Shown: positions 7,296 through 16,495 of the stretch, piece by piece | Numbering within the stretch: position 1 is the stretch's first letter | Layout: the number at the start of each line of letters is the position of its first letter | DNA from: an uncultured bacterium | Lineage (GTDB): Bacteria; Cyanobacteriota; Vampirovibrionia; Gastranaerophilales; Gastranaerophilaceae | Length of the DNA stretch: 64,000 nt | Assembly (NCBI GenBank): GCA_949285255.1 | Contig: CASDXV010000011.1 | Location: forward strand, 1-64,000 | Direction of reading: 5' to 3' | The notes under the pieces: model-generated | What the model saw: the letters and a program-made list of their open reading frames with translations, nothing else | What the model was told of the DNA's origin: nothing | Database searches by the model: none | Made by a program: the position numbers and the translations under genes

Positions 7296-9338
7296 ATGGA
7301 AAATAAATTAGTAAAAACTACGGCATTATCAATTATTCTGGCATTTACGCTATATGGCAACCTTAACATTGAGGCATCTGCCGCTATGAGCAAAGAGTCA
7401 ATAAAACTCTACAAAAGTGCTCAAAAATTTGAATCTCAAAACAGATTTAAAGACGCTATAGACCTTATGGAGAAAGCTCTTGCAACTTCACCCGATGATA
7501 TTACCCTAAACACCAAACTTGCAGGGTTATATTCTCAAATCGGTCAATACGACAAGGCGCTTGAAATATACCAAAAAACACTTAGAATAAAGCCTGATGA
7601 CGGGTTTTTATACATAAGTATCGGCAATCTTTTAGAGCAAAAAAATGACTACGAAAACGCCCTTAATGCTTACAAAGAGGCGCTTTCCATCATGCCTGAT
7701 TACAAATACAACTACCTAAACATCGCAAATGTCGAATATATCTTAAAAGACTACCCTAATGCGATTAAAAACTATAAAATATTTTTAACCCAATACCCAG
7801 ATAACACACAAGCTATCACAAACCTTGCAACCTGTTATCTTGATTCTAAAGACTACAAAAACGCTATAGAAGCTTTTGAAGATTCAATAAAATCAAACTC
7901 CTCAGGCTTTAGCGACTGGGGAAGCTACGGACTTGCGCTTTTAAGAGATAAAAGATACAAAGAAGCAAAAGAGGCGTTTGATAAGGCAGTAAAAATCAAC
8001 TCCACAGATTACGCTTCATTTGGCAACCTTGCGGTTGTACAGTCTTATCTTGAAGAAAACGAAAACGCCTATTTAAACTTTAAAAAGGCTTTTGAACTTG
8101 AGCCGAATTTATACTCGCTAAAGTTTGACTACGCGGCACTTTTAACCAAAATGGGCAAATACGACGAGGCTATAGTTGCATACAATGACTATCTGAAAAA
8201 ATACCCCAATGACACAAATGCGTACTTAAATCTTGGTATTTTATACAAAAACACCCAAAAACCAAAAGACGCTATCGCCGTTTTGCAAAAAGGTGTCAAG
8301 CTTGACAGTACAAACTACGATATAAAAAGCGAACTTGCAAAAAGTTACTTTGAAAACAAAGACTATGACAAAGCTATCATAGTTTACGACCAAATACTTG
8401 CAAGAAACAAAGGCAACCTGCAAACACTTTTTAATAAAGCGCTTGCTCTGCAAGGTGCAAAAGAATTTAAAAATGCTCAGGTTATTTATTCTAACCTTTT
8501 AAAAGAACCTGTTGAAAACCTTGGAAAATATAACCTTGAATACTCCGCTATTCAAGAAGCACAGGCTTCAAACTACATAGCCTGGGCAAATTATTACAAT
8601 TCTAAAAAAGATTTTAAAAACGCAAAAGAAACTTACGCTAAGGCCCTTGCCATTAATCCCGATAACACGGGTGCTTACGAAGGGCTTGCAAAAACCTATG
8701 AAAATATGGGTATAAAAGAGCTTGCGGTTGAAAACTTTGAAAGAGCTATACAAATTGAGCCCGAAAATCCTAATCTTTTTACCAGCTACGGTGAAACACT
8801 TGAGCATATGAACGATTTAGAGCAGGCACAGAGCGCTTTTGCAAAAGCAATTGAACTTGACAATAAATACTTTGACGCCTATGTTTTATCAGGCGATAAC
8901 TACCTTAAACAAAAAGATTTTAACAAAGCAATAGAGCAGTTTGAAAAAGCTCTTTCAATAAATCCTGACGATGATTCTGTTGCAATTAAAATAGGTAATG
9001 CGTATAAATACCAGTCAAACAACAACAAAGCGCTTGAATATTATACAAAAACTCTTGATATTAACCCGCTGAATGAAAATGCTTATTTTAATATCGGACT
9101 TATTAACTACGAAAACGAGCACTATGACGAGGCTGTAGCTAACTTTTCAAAAGCAATTGAACTGAAAGAAAACTTTGCCTACGCATACTGGGGTCTTGGC
9201 TCTTGTTATGAAGAGCTGAAAAAACCAAAGGACGCTATTTTTAACTACGAAAAATACTGCGAATACGCGCCTGATGAAGATTCCAAAGAAAAGGCAGAAC
9301 AAAAAGTAGATGAACTCTATAAAGAACTTGTAAAATGA
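7296..9338 (+). CDS. Exported tetratricopeptide-repeat protein
   Basis: 680 aa. A signal peptide (about 1-30, ending near EASAA) is followed by more than a dozen 34-aa TPR units through to the C-terminus. The pattern is A...Y...G....A...F..AL...P, for example KALEIYQKTLRIKPDD and KAIEQFEKALSINPDD. TPR solenoids bind partner proteins; no catalytic domain is attached. The likely location is periplasmic. Its stop overlaps the lipoprotein gene start (ATGA at 9335-9338), so the two are translationally coupled. That coupling suggests an envelope complex with the lipoprotein, but the partner is unknown. Confidence 0.9.
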   Translation: MENKLVKTTALSIILAFTLYGNLNIEASAAMSKESIKLYKSAQKFESQNRFKDAIDLMEKALATSPDDITLNTKLAGLYSQIGQYDKALEIYQKTLRIKPDDGFLYISIGNLLEQKNDYENALNAYKEALSIMPDYKYNYLNIANVEYILKDYPNAIKNYKIFLTQYPDNTQAITNLATCYLDSKDYKNAIEAFEDSIKSNSSGFSDWGSYGLALLRDKRYKEAKEAFDKAVKINSTDYASFGNLAVVQSYLEENENAYLNFKKAFELEPNLYSLKFDYAALLTKMGKYDEAIVAYNDYLKKYPNDTNAYLNLGILYKNTQKPKDAIAVLQKGVKLDSTNYDIKSELAKSYFENKDYDKAIIVYDQILARNKGNLQTLFNKALALQGAKEFKNAQVIYSNLLKEPVENLGKYNLEYSAIQEAQASNYIAWANYYNSKKDFKNAKETYAKALAINPDNTGAYEGLAKTYENMGIKELAVENFERAIQIEPENPNLFTSYGETLEHMNDLEQAQSAFAKAIELDNKYFDAYVLSGDNYLKQKDFNKAIEQFEKALSINPDDDSVAIKIGNAYKYQSNNNKALEYYTKTLDINPLNENAYFNIGLINYENEHYDEAVANFSKAIELKENFAYAYWGLGSCYEELKKPKDAIFNYEKYCEYAPDEDSKEKAEQKVDELYKELVK

Positions 9339-9754
9339 AAAAAATAATTTCAAGGCTCTTTTTTATCTTTGTGCTTGTTGCACAAATCTTCCTGCTTAGC
9401 GGCTGCTCGGATGAACCTTTTATAGTTTTTAGCACGCAAAATCCAAAAGAGGGCCTAAATAAAAACCAGCTTGAAAACAACTTTAAACAAGGGCAAAGGG
9501 TGTATTTTGCAATAATTTCTCCTAAAGGTTTCAGAGATGATATGATAAGAATTTCTTTAACTAAAAAAGAAACAGACTCAGAATTTTGGGGATATTCTAA
9601 CTACAGAAACCAAACAATAAGAACAAAAGGCGAAAAATACTACAGTGACTATTTTGTAATAAGAGAAGAGGGGATTTTTGTACTTCAGGCTTTTGAGCTG
9701 ATAAACCTTAATAAACCCATAGCAACAGGAATATTTAGAGTCTATGCAAATTAA
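9335..9754 (+). CDS. Small lipoprotein
   Basis: 139 aa. The N-terminus is a lipoprotein signal: basic MKKIISR, a hydrophobic core, and lipobox LSGC with Cys24 as the expected lipidated residue. The mature part (about 115 aa) is a beta-rich small domain without a family signature I recognise. It overlaps the TPR gene by ATGA upstream and the Cys-cluster gene by 11 nt downstream, so these are one operon. It probably anchors in the inner or outer membrane facing the periplasm. Confidence 0.82.
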   Translation: MKKIISRLFFIFVLVAQIFLLSGCSDEPFIVFSTQNPKEGLNKNQLENNFKQGQRVYFAIISPKGFRDDMIRISLTKKETDSEFWGYSNYRNQTIRTKGEKYYSDYFVIREEGIFVLQAFELINLNKPIATGIFRVYAN

Positions 9755-10184
9755 AAACTTTATACAAGATATTATTCAATACATTAAAAATAAAATGTTC
9801 TCTTCAAGATACGTTGTTAAAGGCAAGTGTAAAAAATGCGGCAAATGTTGCTCGACTATTTTGTTATCAGATGAAAACGGATACATAAAAACCGAGGAAG
9901 ATTTTATAAAACTGCAAAAACAAAACCGTGCAATAAGAAATTTTGTGATAAACGCTGTAGCAGATGATGTTGAAAAAGACTCCCCCCAATACGGCGCACT
10001 GCTTTTTAAATGCAGAGTTTTAAGGGATGATGGCAAGTGCGGAAGGTATTTTTTCCGCTCGCTTTTTTGCAGGGACTACCCCTCAATTAACCCCGATTTC
10101 ATACAAATGGGCGGCACAACGCTTGACGGGTGCGGATATTACTTTGATGTAGATAAAAAATTTGATGAATATCTGAAAGATTAA
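9744..10184 (+). CDS. YkgJ-type cysteine-cluster protein
   Basis: 146 aa with the CxxCxxCC signature of the YkgJ/UPF0153 family (C29, C32, C35, C36 in CKKCGKCC) and further cysteines C90, C99 and C109 (FKC ... GKCGRYF ... LFCRDYPS). The family is annotated as zinc- or iron-chelating or Fe-S binding, with no firmly established reaction. There is no signal peptide. It starts inside the lipoprotein gene (11-nt overlap) and its end overlaps the convergent LptD-like gene by 4 nt. Confidence 0.85.
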   Translation: MQIKNFIQDIIQYIKNKMFSSRYVVKGKCKKCGKCCSTILLSDENGYIKTEEDFIKLQKQNRAIRNFVINAVADDVEKDSPQYGALLFKCRVLRDDGKCGRYFFRSLFCRDYPSINPDFIQMGGTTLDGCGYYFDVDKKFDEYLKD

Positions 10185-12106
10185 ATGTTTTCAGGAACTT
10201 TTACCTTGTAGTATTTTAGGTTTTCAAAATTGCTTGTCTTTTTACCTGCTTTATCAGGGTTTTTAATGGTCAGTTTATCGTATTTTAATTTAGCTGTGTC
10301 TTTACCGACCAAGAAAAGTACGTCAAAAATAGCTCTTTCTCTGTATGTATCGTATGAAAACGCAAGTTTTACATCCTCAGGGCCCGCTACAACGTAGAAT
10401 TTGTTTTCGGTCAAAAGCTCTTTATCAGGGTTATCTCTTAAAATAGAAATCGTTCCCTGATAACCGACTGCCAAGTACTTACCAAGTCTTATGTTTTCAT
10501 CAATTGTAATGTATTGCTTACCATAAATATATTGGTCAAAATAAAGCGGGCTCTTTCCATGTACACCAGCTATACCATACATTATACGAGAACCCCAGTT
10601 CTTAACGCGCGTTTGCAACATAGGTCCAAACCTTACAATACCAACGGTATCACCCGTACCGTATAAAGTTCCGGCTGCTTGTGTGTAGGCAAGTGTTCTT
10701 ATATACATATCTTGTTCTTCGTTTTTCTTTTCAAAGAATGTTTTATATAACTCACCTTGCCACCTTAAACGCATGGTACCGTTTCTGCTGAGACTCTCTT
10801 TTTCATTGTAGTCAGTTACATAACCTGCAGACCATCTTTGCCTAAATGTCGCATCTAAGTCTTTTACTTTATATTGCTTATCATGAACTAACTGAGCAAT
10901 GTATCCGGGCTGCCTTCTTCCAAAGAACCACTCGTCAAAGTAAGCATGACGACCGTAGTCTAAATACAAATTATCATTAAATTTATAGTTACCATGGACT
11001 ATTAAATTCTCGCTTGATGTAGCATAACCCGCCTCTAACATGTTCCTTTTTGACATATATCTTCCGATAACACCAACACCAAGACCTGAGTCATAAACAA
11101 GAGCTGGCATAATCTTCAGTGTTCCGCCAAAAGGAACTTCTGTGGTATAACCCCAGCCGACATATGTACCAAAGCCTCTAAACATACCTGCTTCAGGGAG
11201 GTTTGACTCTACAAATGTCTGATTTTTATCCGTTAAAAGCTCAGCACTGCCGACTTTTGCAACTCTGAATTTTTTATAGTAAATTTCAGCATCCTTAAGA
11301 GTTATGGTATCGTGCTCTTTTTTGCTTTCTATAATTATCTCTTTTGTTTTTATCCTAAGAGGCTCACTTCTTTTTTTCTTTAACTCAGGAGTAGCTAAGT
11401 CCTTTAAGACAAGAGTTTCATCCAAGTATCCAAAACCTTTTGTTTGCAAAAGCATATCAATGTCTTTTGCCATTTTGGCATCGCCGTTTATCATCTGAAT
11501 TTCATTAGCGTATGCATAGCCCTCTTGAGCTCTTATTGTCATAATGCCCATAGTGCCTATAGGCTCATTCATAAGCACATTTTCTTCGTTTAAATCTATG
11601 CTCATAAAATCACCCTTTAGGGTTGTGCCGTTTTTATCCAAAACTACATTGTCAAATAACCTTATAACATTTGTATTTTTATTAAAAATAGCCTTATCGG
11701 CAGTTAAAACCGTGTTATCAGGGTATGTTTTAATAACTACATGCCCTCTGGCCTCGATTTCATTTCTGTCCTCAAAATACTCCATAAAATCAGAATCTAA
11801 AGTGGCGCTTTGTTTCTTTTCGACTTGAGAATCCGATTTTTGTTCAGTCGTATCTTGCTTTTGTTGCTTTTTTTCTTTTATAACATCAATTAAATTCGGC
11901 ACTTCAAGGGGCGGGCCCTCATAGCTGTCTTTTATTTTCATACCGCCAAAATTAATATCAGCCTTGTCGTCTTTTAAAATATTTTCTTCAACTTTATTAG
12001 GGTCAATTGTAGGAGCATTGATAACTTCATAGGCATGGGAGGCATTTAAAAAATTAAATGTCATAAAAACAAAAAGTGCCAGTATGAGCTTTTTTATAAC
12101 CTGCAC
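10181..12106 (-). CDS. LptD/OstA-like outer membrane protein
   Basis: 641 aa. A signal peptide (1-25, ending NASHA) is followed by a low-complexity linker. An OstA/LptA-like beta-jellyroll (about 80-230: DNTVLTADKAIFNKNTN, TLKGDFMSIDL) comes next, then a long C-terminal half of alternating aromatic beta strands typical of a barrel (YVGWGYTTEVPF, YLDYGRHAYFDEW). LptD inserts lipopolysaccharide into the outer leaflet with LptE. Finding it supports a diderm envelope. The protein is shorter than proteobacterial LptD (about 780 aa) and lacks the canonical cysteine pairs, so it is a divergent relative. The start is GTG with a GGAG about 11-15 nt upstream. It has an INFGG motif near residue 50. Confidence 0.82.
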   Translation of the reverse strand: MQVIKKLILALFVFMTFNFLNASHAYEVINAPTIDPNKVEENILKDDKADINFGGMKIKDSYEGPPLEVPNLIDVIKEKKQQKQDTTEQKSDSQVEKKQSATLDSDFMEYFEDRNEIEARGHVVIKTYPDNTVLTADKAIFNKNTNVIRLFDNVVLDKNGTTLKGDFMSIDLNEENVLMNEPIGTMGIMTIRAQEGYAYANEIQMINGDAKMAKDIDMLLQTKGFGYLDETLVLKDLATPELKKKRSEPLRIKTKEIIIESKKEHDTITLKDAEIYYKKFRVAKVGSAELLTDKNQTFVESNLPEAGMFRGFGTYVGWGYTTEVPFGGTLKIMPALVYDSGLGVGVIGRYMSKRNMLEAGYATSSENLIVHGNYKFNDNLYLDYGRHAYFDEWFFGRRQPGYIAQLVHDKQYKVKDLDATFRQRWSAGYVTDYNEKESLSRNGTMRLRWQGELYKTFFEKKNEEQDMYIRTLAYTQAAGTLYGTGDTVGIVRFGPMLQTRVKNWGSRIMYGIAGVHGKSPLYFDQYIYGKQYITIDENIRLGKYLAVGYQGTISILRDNPDKELLTENKFYVVAGPEDVKLAFSYDTYRERAIFDVLFLVGKDTAKLKYDKLTIKNPDKAGKKTSNFENLKYYKVKVPENI

Positions 12107-12186
12107 GCTAAAAAATCTTTCTCCATAAAACTGACCAAAGACATTTTATCGCAAAAATGTTTTTTTGACACCATGCAAAAAACTTA

Positions 12187-13341
12187 TTATCTTGGAATAA
12201 AATTAAAAGGATTAGTTGGTTGACCATTTTGACGAACCTCAAAATGCAAATGCGGTCCTGTTGAATAACCGGTTGTACCTATATTTGCAATAACCTGACC
12301 TTTTGCAACATTAGAACCTACTGCTACCCTGTAGCTGTTTAAATGGGCATAAAGCGTTGTTGTAGGTACACCATTAATTCGGCCGTGGTCAATAATTACA
12401 ACCTTGCCGTATCCGCCATACCAGCCTACAAAAATAACCTTACCTGCGTTTGCCGCTTTAACCGGAGCATTCATTGGCATGCCAAGGTCAACACCTGAGT
12501 GATAAATTTTTCTTTTAAATATAGGGTGAACTCTCCAACCGTAAGGAGATGTAACAGGGCCGCCGACAGGTCTTATAAAGCCGCCTGAAACAGAGATTTT
12601 TTGCTGGCTTTTCTCTGACCTTACGGTTTCTTTGTTAATCATATCTGCAATAGCCCTACTTTGACGGGCTAAATCTCTTTCAGCTTTCTCCCATGTGGCT
12701 CTGTCTGTTTTTAACTTATATATCATTTTTTCATTCTGACTTATGGCGTCTTGAATGTTCTTTTGTTCTCTGTCTATTGATTTTATTGAACTTGCAAGAT
12801 ATCTTTTTTGCATTTCAATTTGTCTTTTTACTTCGACTATTCTTCTTGTCTGCTGCTGCATGTAGCGGATATTGTCTTTATCCTGCTTCATTACAATATT
12901 TTCAAAATAAAGCCTGTCAAGAAAGTTATTTACATCGTTTGACGAGAGCAAAAACTCAACATAGTTTTTTCTTTTCGTTTTAAATATCTGCACAATTCTT
13001 TTATTTGTAGCGTTTTGAAGTGCCCTGTAGTCGTATGTAAGTCTTTCTAATTTTCTCTCAAGTGTCAAAAGCTCTTCCTGAGCGTTTTTGTATTGCATTT
13101 TGTTTTCATTTAGCGTTTGCTCGGTACGCTCCAAGTTTCTTTGGTTTTTATAAAGTTTATTCGTTTCAATTTTTTCAAGAAGTTTTAGTTTGTGTATCTG
13201 TTGTTTTACAACCGCACGTTTTTGCTCCACTTGTTTTGCTTTATTTGCAGCACTCTGTTGAGCGAAAACAGGCGTTGCACAACAAAAAATCATTGTGCAG
13301 GCAATTGTCAAAGATAAAATTTTCTTAGAAAAATTATGCAT
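12187..13341 (-). CDS. Murein hydrolase (EnvC-like coiled coil plus M23/LytM peptidase)
   Basis: 384 aa. A signal peptide (1-28, ending VFA) precedes a long coiled coil (about 30-235) and a C-terminal LytM/M23 zinc-peptidase domain (about 255-384). The zinc and catalytic residues are present: H281 and D285 in HSGVDLG, H333 in YAH, and H364/H366 in GPHLHFE. It should therefore be an active glycyl- or D-alanyl-type endopeptidase, unlike catalytically dead EnvC activators. It likely acts on septal peptidoglycan in the periplasm. It starts 7 bp after the stop of the 41-aa membrane peptide gene, so the two are probably co-transcribed. Confidence 0.93.
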   Translation of the reverse strand: MHNFSKKILSLTIACTMIFCCATPVFAQQSAANKAKQVEQKRAVVKQQIHKLKLLEKIETNKLYKNQRNLERTEQTLNENKMQYKNAQEELLTLERKLERLTYDYRALQNATNKRIVQIFKTKRKNYVEFLLSSNDVNNFLDRLYFENIVMKQDKDNIRYMQQQTRRIVEVKRQIEMQKRYLASSIKSIDREQKNIQDAISQNEKMIYKLKTDRATWEKAERDLARQSRAIADMINKETVRSEKSQQKISVSGGFIRPVGGPVTSPYGWRVHPIFKRKIYHSGVDLGMPMNAPVKAANAGKVIFVGWYGGYGKVVIIDHGRINGVPTTTLYAHLNSYRVAVGSNVAKGQVIANIGTTGYSTGPHLHFEVRQNGQPTNPFNFIPR

Positions 13342-13348
13342 ATTTTAC

Positions 13349-13474
13349 TTAGTTAAACAAAACAGGAATTAAAACCGTAGCGCCTATCATCCAAGTAGCA
13401 AACATTACGGTGAGTATTAAAATTATGATTTTTCTGTGCTTTCTAAAAAATTCCATAGCTCCTAAACTCTTCAT
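13349..13474 (-). CDS. Small single-pass membrane protein (41 aa)
   Basis: A short minus-strand ORF encodes a basic N-terminus (MKSLGAMEFFRKHRK) and one strong hydrophobic helix (IIILILTVMFATWMIGATVL), ending VLFN. The layout is a typical N-in single-span peptide. It sits 7 bp upstream of the M23 peptidase gene on the same strand. An internal ATG at 13456 (MEFFRKHRK) is an alternative start, with AGGAG only 2 nt ahead. It resembles a bare signal-anchor and could recruit or regulate the peptidase; this is inference. I recognise no family. Confidence 0.55.
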   Translation of the reverse strand: MKSLGAMEFFRKHRKIIILILTVMFATWMIGATVLIPVLFN

Positions 13475-13517
13475 CCCAAATCTGTTAATTTAATAACATT
13501 TTAAACAAAAATGCGAC

Positions 13518-15116
13518 TTAGTGCAAATTATGAACATTTTTTTTACTTTTGCATGCCGCATCAGATGAGTCAATTTTACCGTCAAAGTTGTTATCTATGC
13601 CATCATAACAGGAGTTTTTGGACTCAAAGCTCTCTGCACGCACGTAGCGGTTAAGATATTTTTCATCAATTGAATTATAAAGCTTGTAATAATAGGCCCT
13701 ATAAGCATTACCTAAGGAGCAATTCTTTACAATAAGCGTGTTTTCATCGTTATTTAAAACAGCGTTTTTTGAAAAATTTGCACTTCCGCTTATAAAAGTA
13801 CAAGTATCAATGAGCATATTTTTCTGGTGATTTTTACCGCCCCAGTTTTCAACTTTTACTTTAATTGAATTTTCTCTAAGGTTATTTATCCTCTCTTTAA
13901 AGTTATAAGAAGCAAGCGCATCAATGGTTACAATGACATTTACTCCTCTTTTTTTAGCATTTACAAGTTCTGACATTATATCCCTGTGAGTAAGGTAAAA
14001 AGCACTTATGAGGATTTCTTTTCTGGATTTTTTTATCTCATCTAAAATAGGCGATAAAATATTTGACGCGGGAGAAAAATAAACACTCACAACGGTATCT
14101 TCTCCAAGTGAATAGTTAACAAGCTCGTTTTTAGTTTTATTAGTATGAAAATTTCCCCCAAACATCTGCTCAAATTCTTTTAAAAAAACTTGCGCTATCG
14201 CATTTGAATTAATAATTAAACCCGTGTTTGAATCATAGCCGCCGCTTCCCGATTGAGATAAATTCATGGTATAAGTTGCAACTTTTTGAGTATCAAAAAT
14301 AAAAAACTTATTGTGCATAATGTAGAAAGAATCATCGTTTCTGTATTCAAAATTTTCCCTTAAAATCTTGCTATCAGAGTACATATCACCTTTTTGAGGG
14401 TCATTATCCAGGACAAATCTTACCTTAACGCCTCGTTTTTTAGCGTTTAAAAGCGCTTGTATAATTTCATCTTGAGATTCAATACCGTATATAGCAGCGT
14501 CAATTGTATATTTTGCATTGTTAATATTTTTTATAAGCGCTTGAGCTGCGTTTGTTCTTGCTCTTTTTGAGGGGCGTGAGTATTTATTAGGGTCAATAAG
14601 ATACAACTCTATTGAACCAAAAACACCGTTAGGATAAGGCAACTCAATTATTTCTTTTTCTTTGCGAGAATAAATACAGCGATTTTTTATTTTAACTTTT
14701 GAAAAATCTTTTTTGGATGCAAAAATATAATCTATGGGTAAATCCTTTAAATAAGGCTCTGCGAGCCCTTGGCTTAAAAGATAAAGCCCGATATCTTTAT
14801 TATCAAGGTAGATTTTTGCGTATTTTTGAGTCAAAAGAGAATACTTGCCGAGGATGACTTTTTTATTTTTTAAAGTTTTAAGATAATCATTTGCCCTCTT
14901 ATAAGTTTTTTGCTCATTTTTATTAAAAACAATGTGTTTTAGCCCGAAATACTCGTCATTTGAGCAGATATTATCGGAATTTAAGTCGATACAGAGGTGA
15001 TTTTCGCTATCAACATCAAGGAGCGTATATGTTTTTTCATGCTCTGCATTATAGAAAAATACAAAACAAAAACATAAAAACAAAACCAAAAACGAATAGA
15101 TAAGTTGTTTTTTCAT
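13518..15116 (-). CDS. Exported double-HKD phospholipase D-type nuclease with N-terminal SNase-like region
   Basis: 532 aa. A signal or anchor segment (5-22) is followed by a region resembling thermonuclease/SNase (about 28-130), which contains an EF-hand-like DLNSDNICSNDE (44-55). Two PLD repeats carry HKD motifs: H268-K270-D275 and H430-K432-D437, each followed by an N-rich strand (NLSQSGSGG, SANFSK). The C-terminus has a MopE-type calcium motif bounded by C503 and C522 (CYDGIDNNFDGKIDSSDAAC). Two HKD motifs form one active site that cleaves phosphodiesters in DNA or phospholipid. With the SNase part, a secreted or periplasmic nuclease is the best guess. ATG has GGAG 5 nt upstream. Confidence 0.88.
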   Translation of the reverse strand: MKKQLIYSFLVLFLCFCFVFFYNAEHEKTYTLLDVDSENHLCIDLNSDNICSNDEYFGLKHIVFNKNEQKTYKRANDYLKTLKNKKVILGKYSLLTQKYAKIYLDNKDIGLYLLSQGLAEPYLKDLPIDYIFASKKDFSKVKIKNRCIYSRKEKEIIELPYPNGVFGSIELYLIDPNKYSRPSKRARTNAAQALIKNINNAKYTIDAAIYGIESQDEIIQALLNAKKRGVKVRFVLDNDPQKGDMYSDSKILRENFEYRNDDSFYIMHNKFFIFDTQKVATYTMNLSQSGSGGYDSNTGLIINSNAIAQVFLKEFEQMFGGNFHTNKTKNELVNYSLGEDTVVSVYFSPASNILSPILDEIKKSRKEILISAFYLTHRDIMSELVNAKKRGVNVIVTIDALASYNFKERINNLRENSIKVKVENWGGKNHQKNMLIDTCTFISGSANFSKNAVLNNDENTLIVKNCSLGNAYRAYYYKLYNSIDEKYLNRYVRAESFESKNSCYDGIDNNFDGKIDSSDAACKSKKNVHNLH

Positions 15117-15279
15117 CTGCGCTCCGATAGCTGAATTATCCGATAAAATGGCACATGTGAGGAAATTTTTAACAAATATTTACAAAATACGCCACGAAGC
15201 TTACAAGGGGCTTGAATATTAACTTTGTTTTAGTTATTATCGTTTTTGCATAGAACATATAAGTCAGAAAAGGTGTAAA

Positions 15280-15633
15280 ATGAATCCGATTATTCAAGAA
15301 CTGGAAAAAGAATATACTCAAAGAGAAATGCCCGAAACTAACCCCGGTGATACGGTAAAAGTTTTTGTACGTATCATTGAAGGTAACAAAGAAAGAACAC
15401 AGGCTTTTGAAGGTACTGTTATTAAAAAACACGGTTCAGGCATTAACAAAACAATTACTGTAAGAAAAATCTTCCAAGGCGTTGGCGTAGAAAGAGTTTT
15501 TGCTATCTACTCACCCAGAATTGAAAAAATTCAAGTACTGAGAAAAGGTGACGTAAGACGTTCTAAACTTTACTACTTAAGAGAACGCTCAGGCAAAGCT
15601 ACTCGTATCAGAGAAAAAATGGACCGTCGTTAA
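15280..15633 (+). CDS. rplS: 50S ribosomal protein L19
   Basis: 117 aa, full length for L19, which sits at the 30S-50S interface. Family signatures are visible: [33 protein letters not shown] and [17 protein letters not shown] good AAAGGTG Shine-Dalgarno lies 6 nt before ATG. It leads a ribosome/RNA-processing run with rbgA (13 bp downstream) and rnhB. Autogenous control is not visible. Confidence 0.97.
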   Translation: MNPIIQELEKEYTQREMPETNPGDTVKVFVRIIEGNKERTQAFEGTVIKKHGSGINKTITVRKIFQGVGVERVFAIYSPRIEKIQVLRKGDVRRSKLYYLRERSGKATRIREKMDRR

Positions 15634-15646
15634 TCAGAGCTCTGCT

Positions 15647-16495
15647 ATGGCACACATCCACTGGTTTCCGGGGCACATTGCAAAAGCCCAACGTGACTTA
15701 AAAGAGAAGTTAAATCTGGTTGATGTTGTTGTAGAAGTTCTTGACGCAAGAATTCCTGATTCAAGCGCTTATAAAAATTTAGAAAATTTAATAGGAAACA
15801 AATCACGCCTTATTCTTTTGAATAAGGCAGATTTGTCTGATGAGAAATACAATAAAATCTGGGCGCAAAAAATAGAAGAAAAAACCTGCGCTCCGGTCAT
15901 AATAACAGACTTGAATAATCAAAAAGACATAAATACAATTATTGATAAAATAGTTGAAATAACTAACCCCATTATGCTTGAACTCCTAAAAAAAGGTTTA
16001 CTGCCTCGCGCTGCCCGCTCTATGGTTATCGGTATGCCAAATGTAGGTAAATCAAGCACAATTAACAGACTCATTAGAAAAGGTAAAGCAAAAACAGGCG
16101 CAAAAGCAGGTGTAACGCGCCAGCAGCAGTGGGTTAGAATAAACAGAAAAGTAGAACTTCTTGATACTCCGGGGATAATACCTACCACACAAGAAGACCA
16201 AAAACGCGCACTCAAGCTTGCCTGCGTTAATTCAATAGGTGAAAATGCCTATGAAAACGAGTACGTTGCATCTGAACTTTTAAAATTAATCGTCGAAATG
16301 GGTTATGAGGATATTTTAAGAAACTACTACAAATTGCAGCCTGAAGCTGATATTACAATAGAAAACATTGCCCTTGCAAGAAACTGGATTGTAAAAGGCG
16401 CACAACCCGATGTTACGCGCACGGCTCAGTTTATTTTAACAAACTTTAGAGAAGGAAAAATTGGAAAAATCACTCTTGAAAAACCCCTTGAATAA
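15647..16495 (+). CDS. rbgA: Ribosome biogenesis GTPase RbgA (YlqF)
   Basis: 282-aa circularly permuted GTPase. The G4 motif NKAD (59-62) precedes G1 GMPNVGKS (129-136) and G3 DTPG (173-176), and the N-terminus HWFPGHIAKA is characteristic. RbgA promotes late 50S assembly in the cytoplasm; in Bacillus its gene lies between rplS and rnhB, the same order as here. The C-terminal ANTAR-like tail is present. The end overlaps rnhB by 35 nt. Confidence 0.95.
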   Translation: MAHIHWFPGHIAKAQRDLKEKLNLVDVVVEVLDARIPDSSAYKNLENLIGNKSRLILLNKADLSDEKYNKIWAQKIEEKTCAPVIITDLNNQKDINTIIDKIVEITNPIMLELLKKGLLPRAARSMVIGMPNVGKSSTINRLIRKGKAKTGAKAGVTRQQQWVRINRKVELLDTPGIIPTTQEDQKRALKLACVNSIGENAYENEYVASELLKLIVEMGYEDILRNYYKLQPEADITIENIALARNWIVKGAQPDVTRTAQFILTNFREGKIGKITLEKPLE

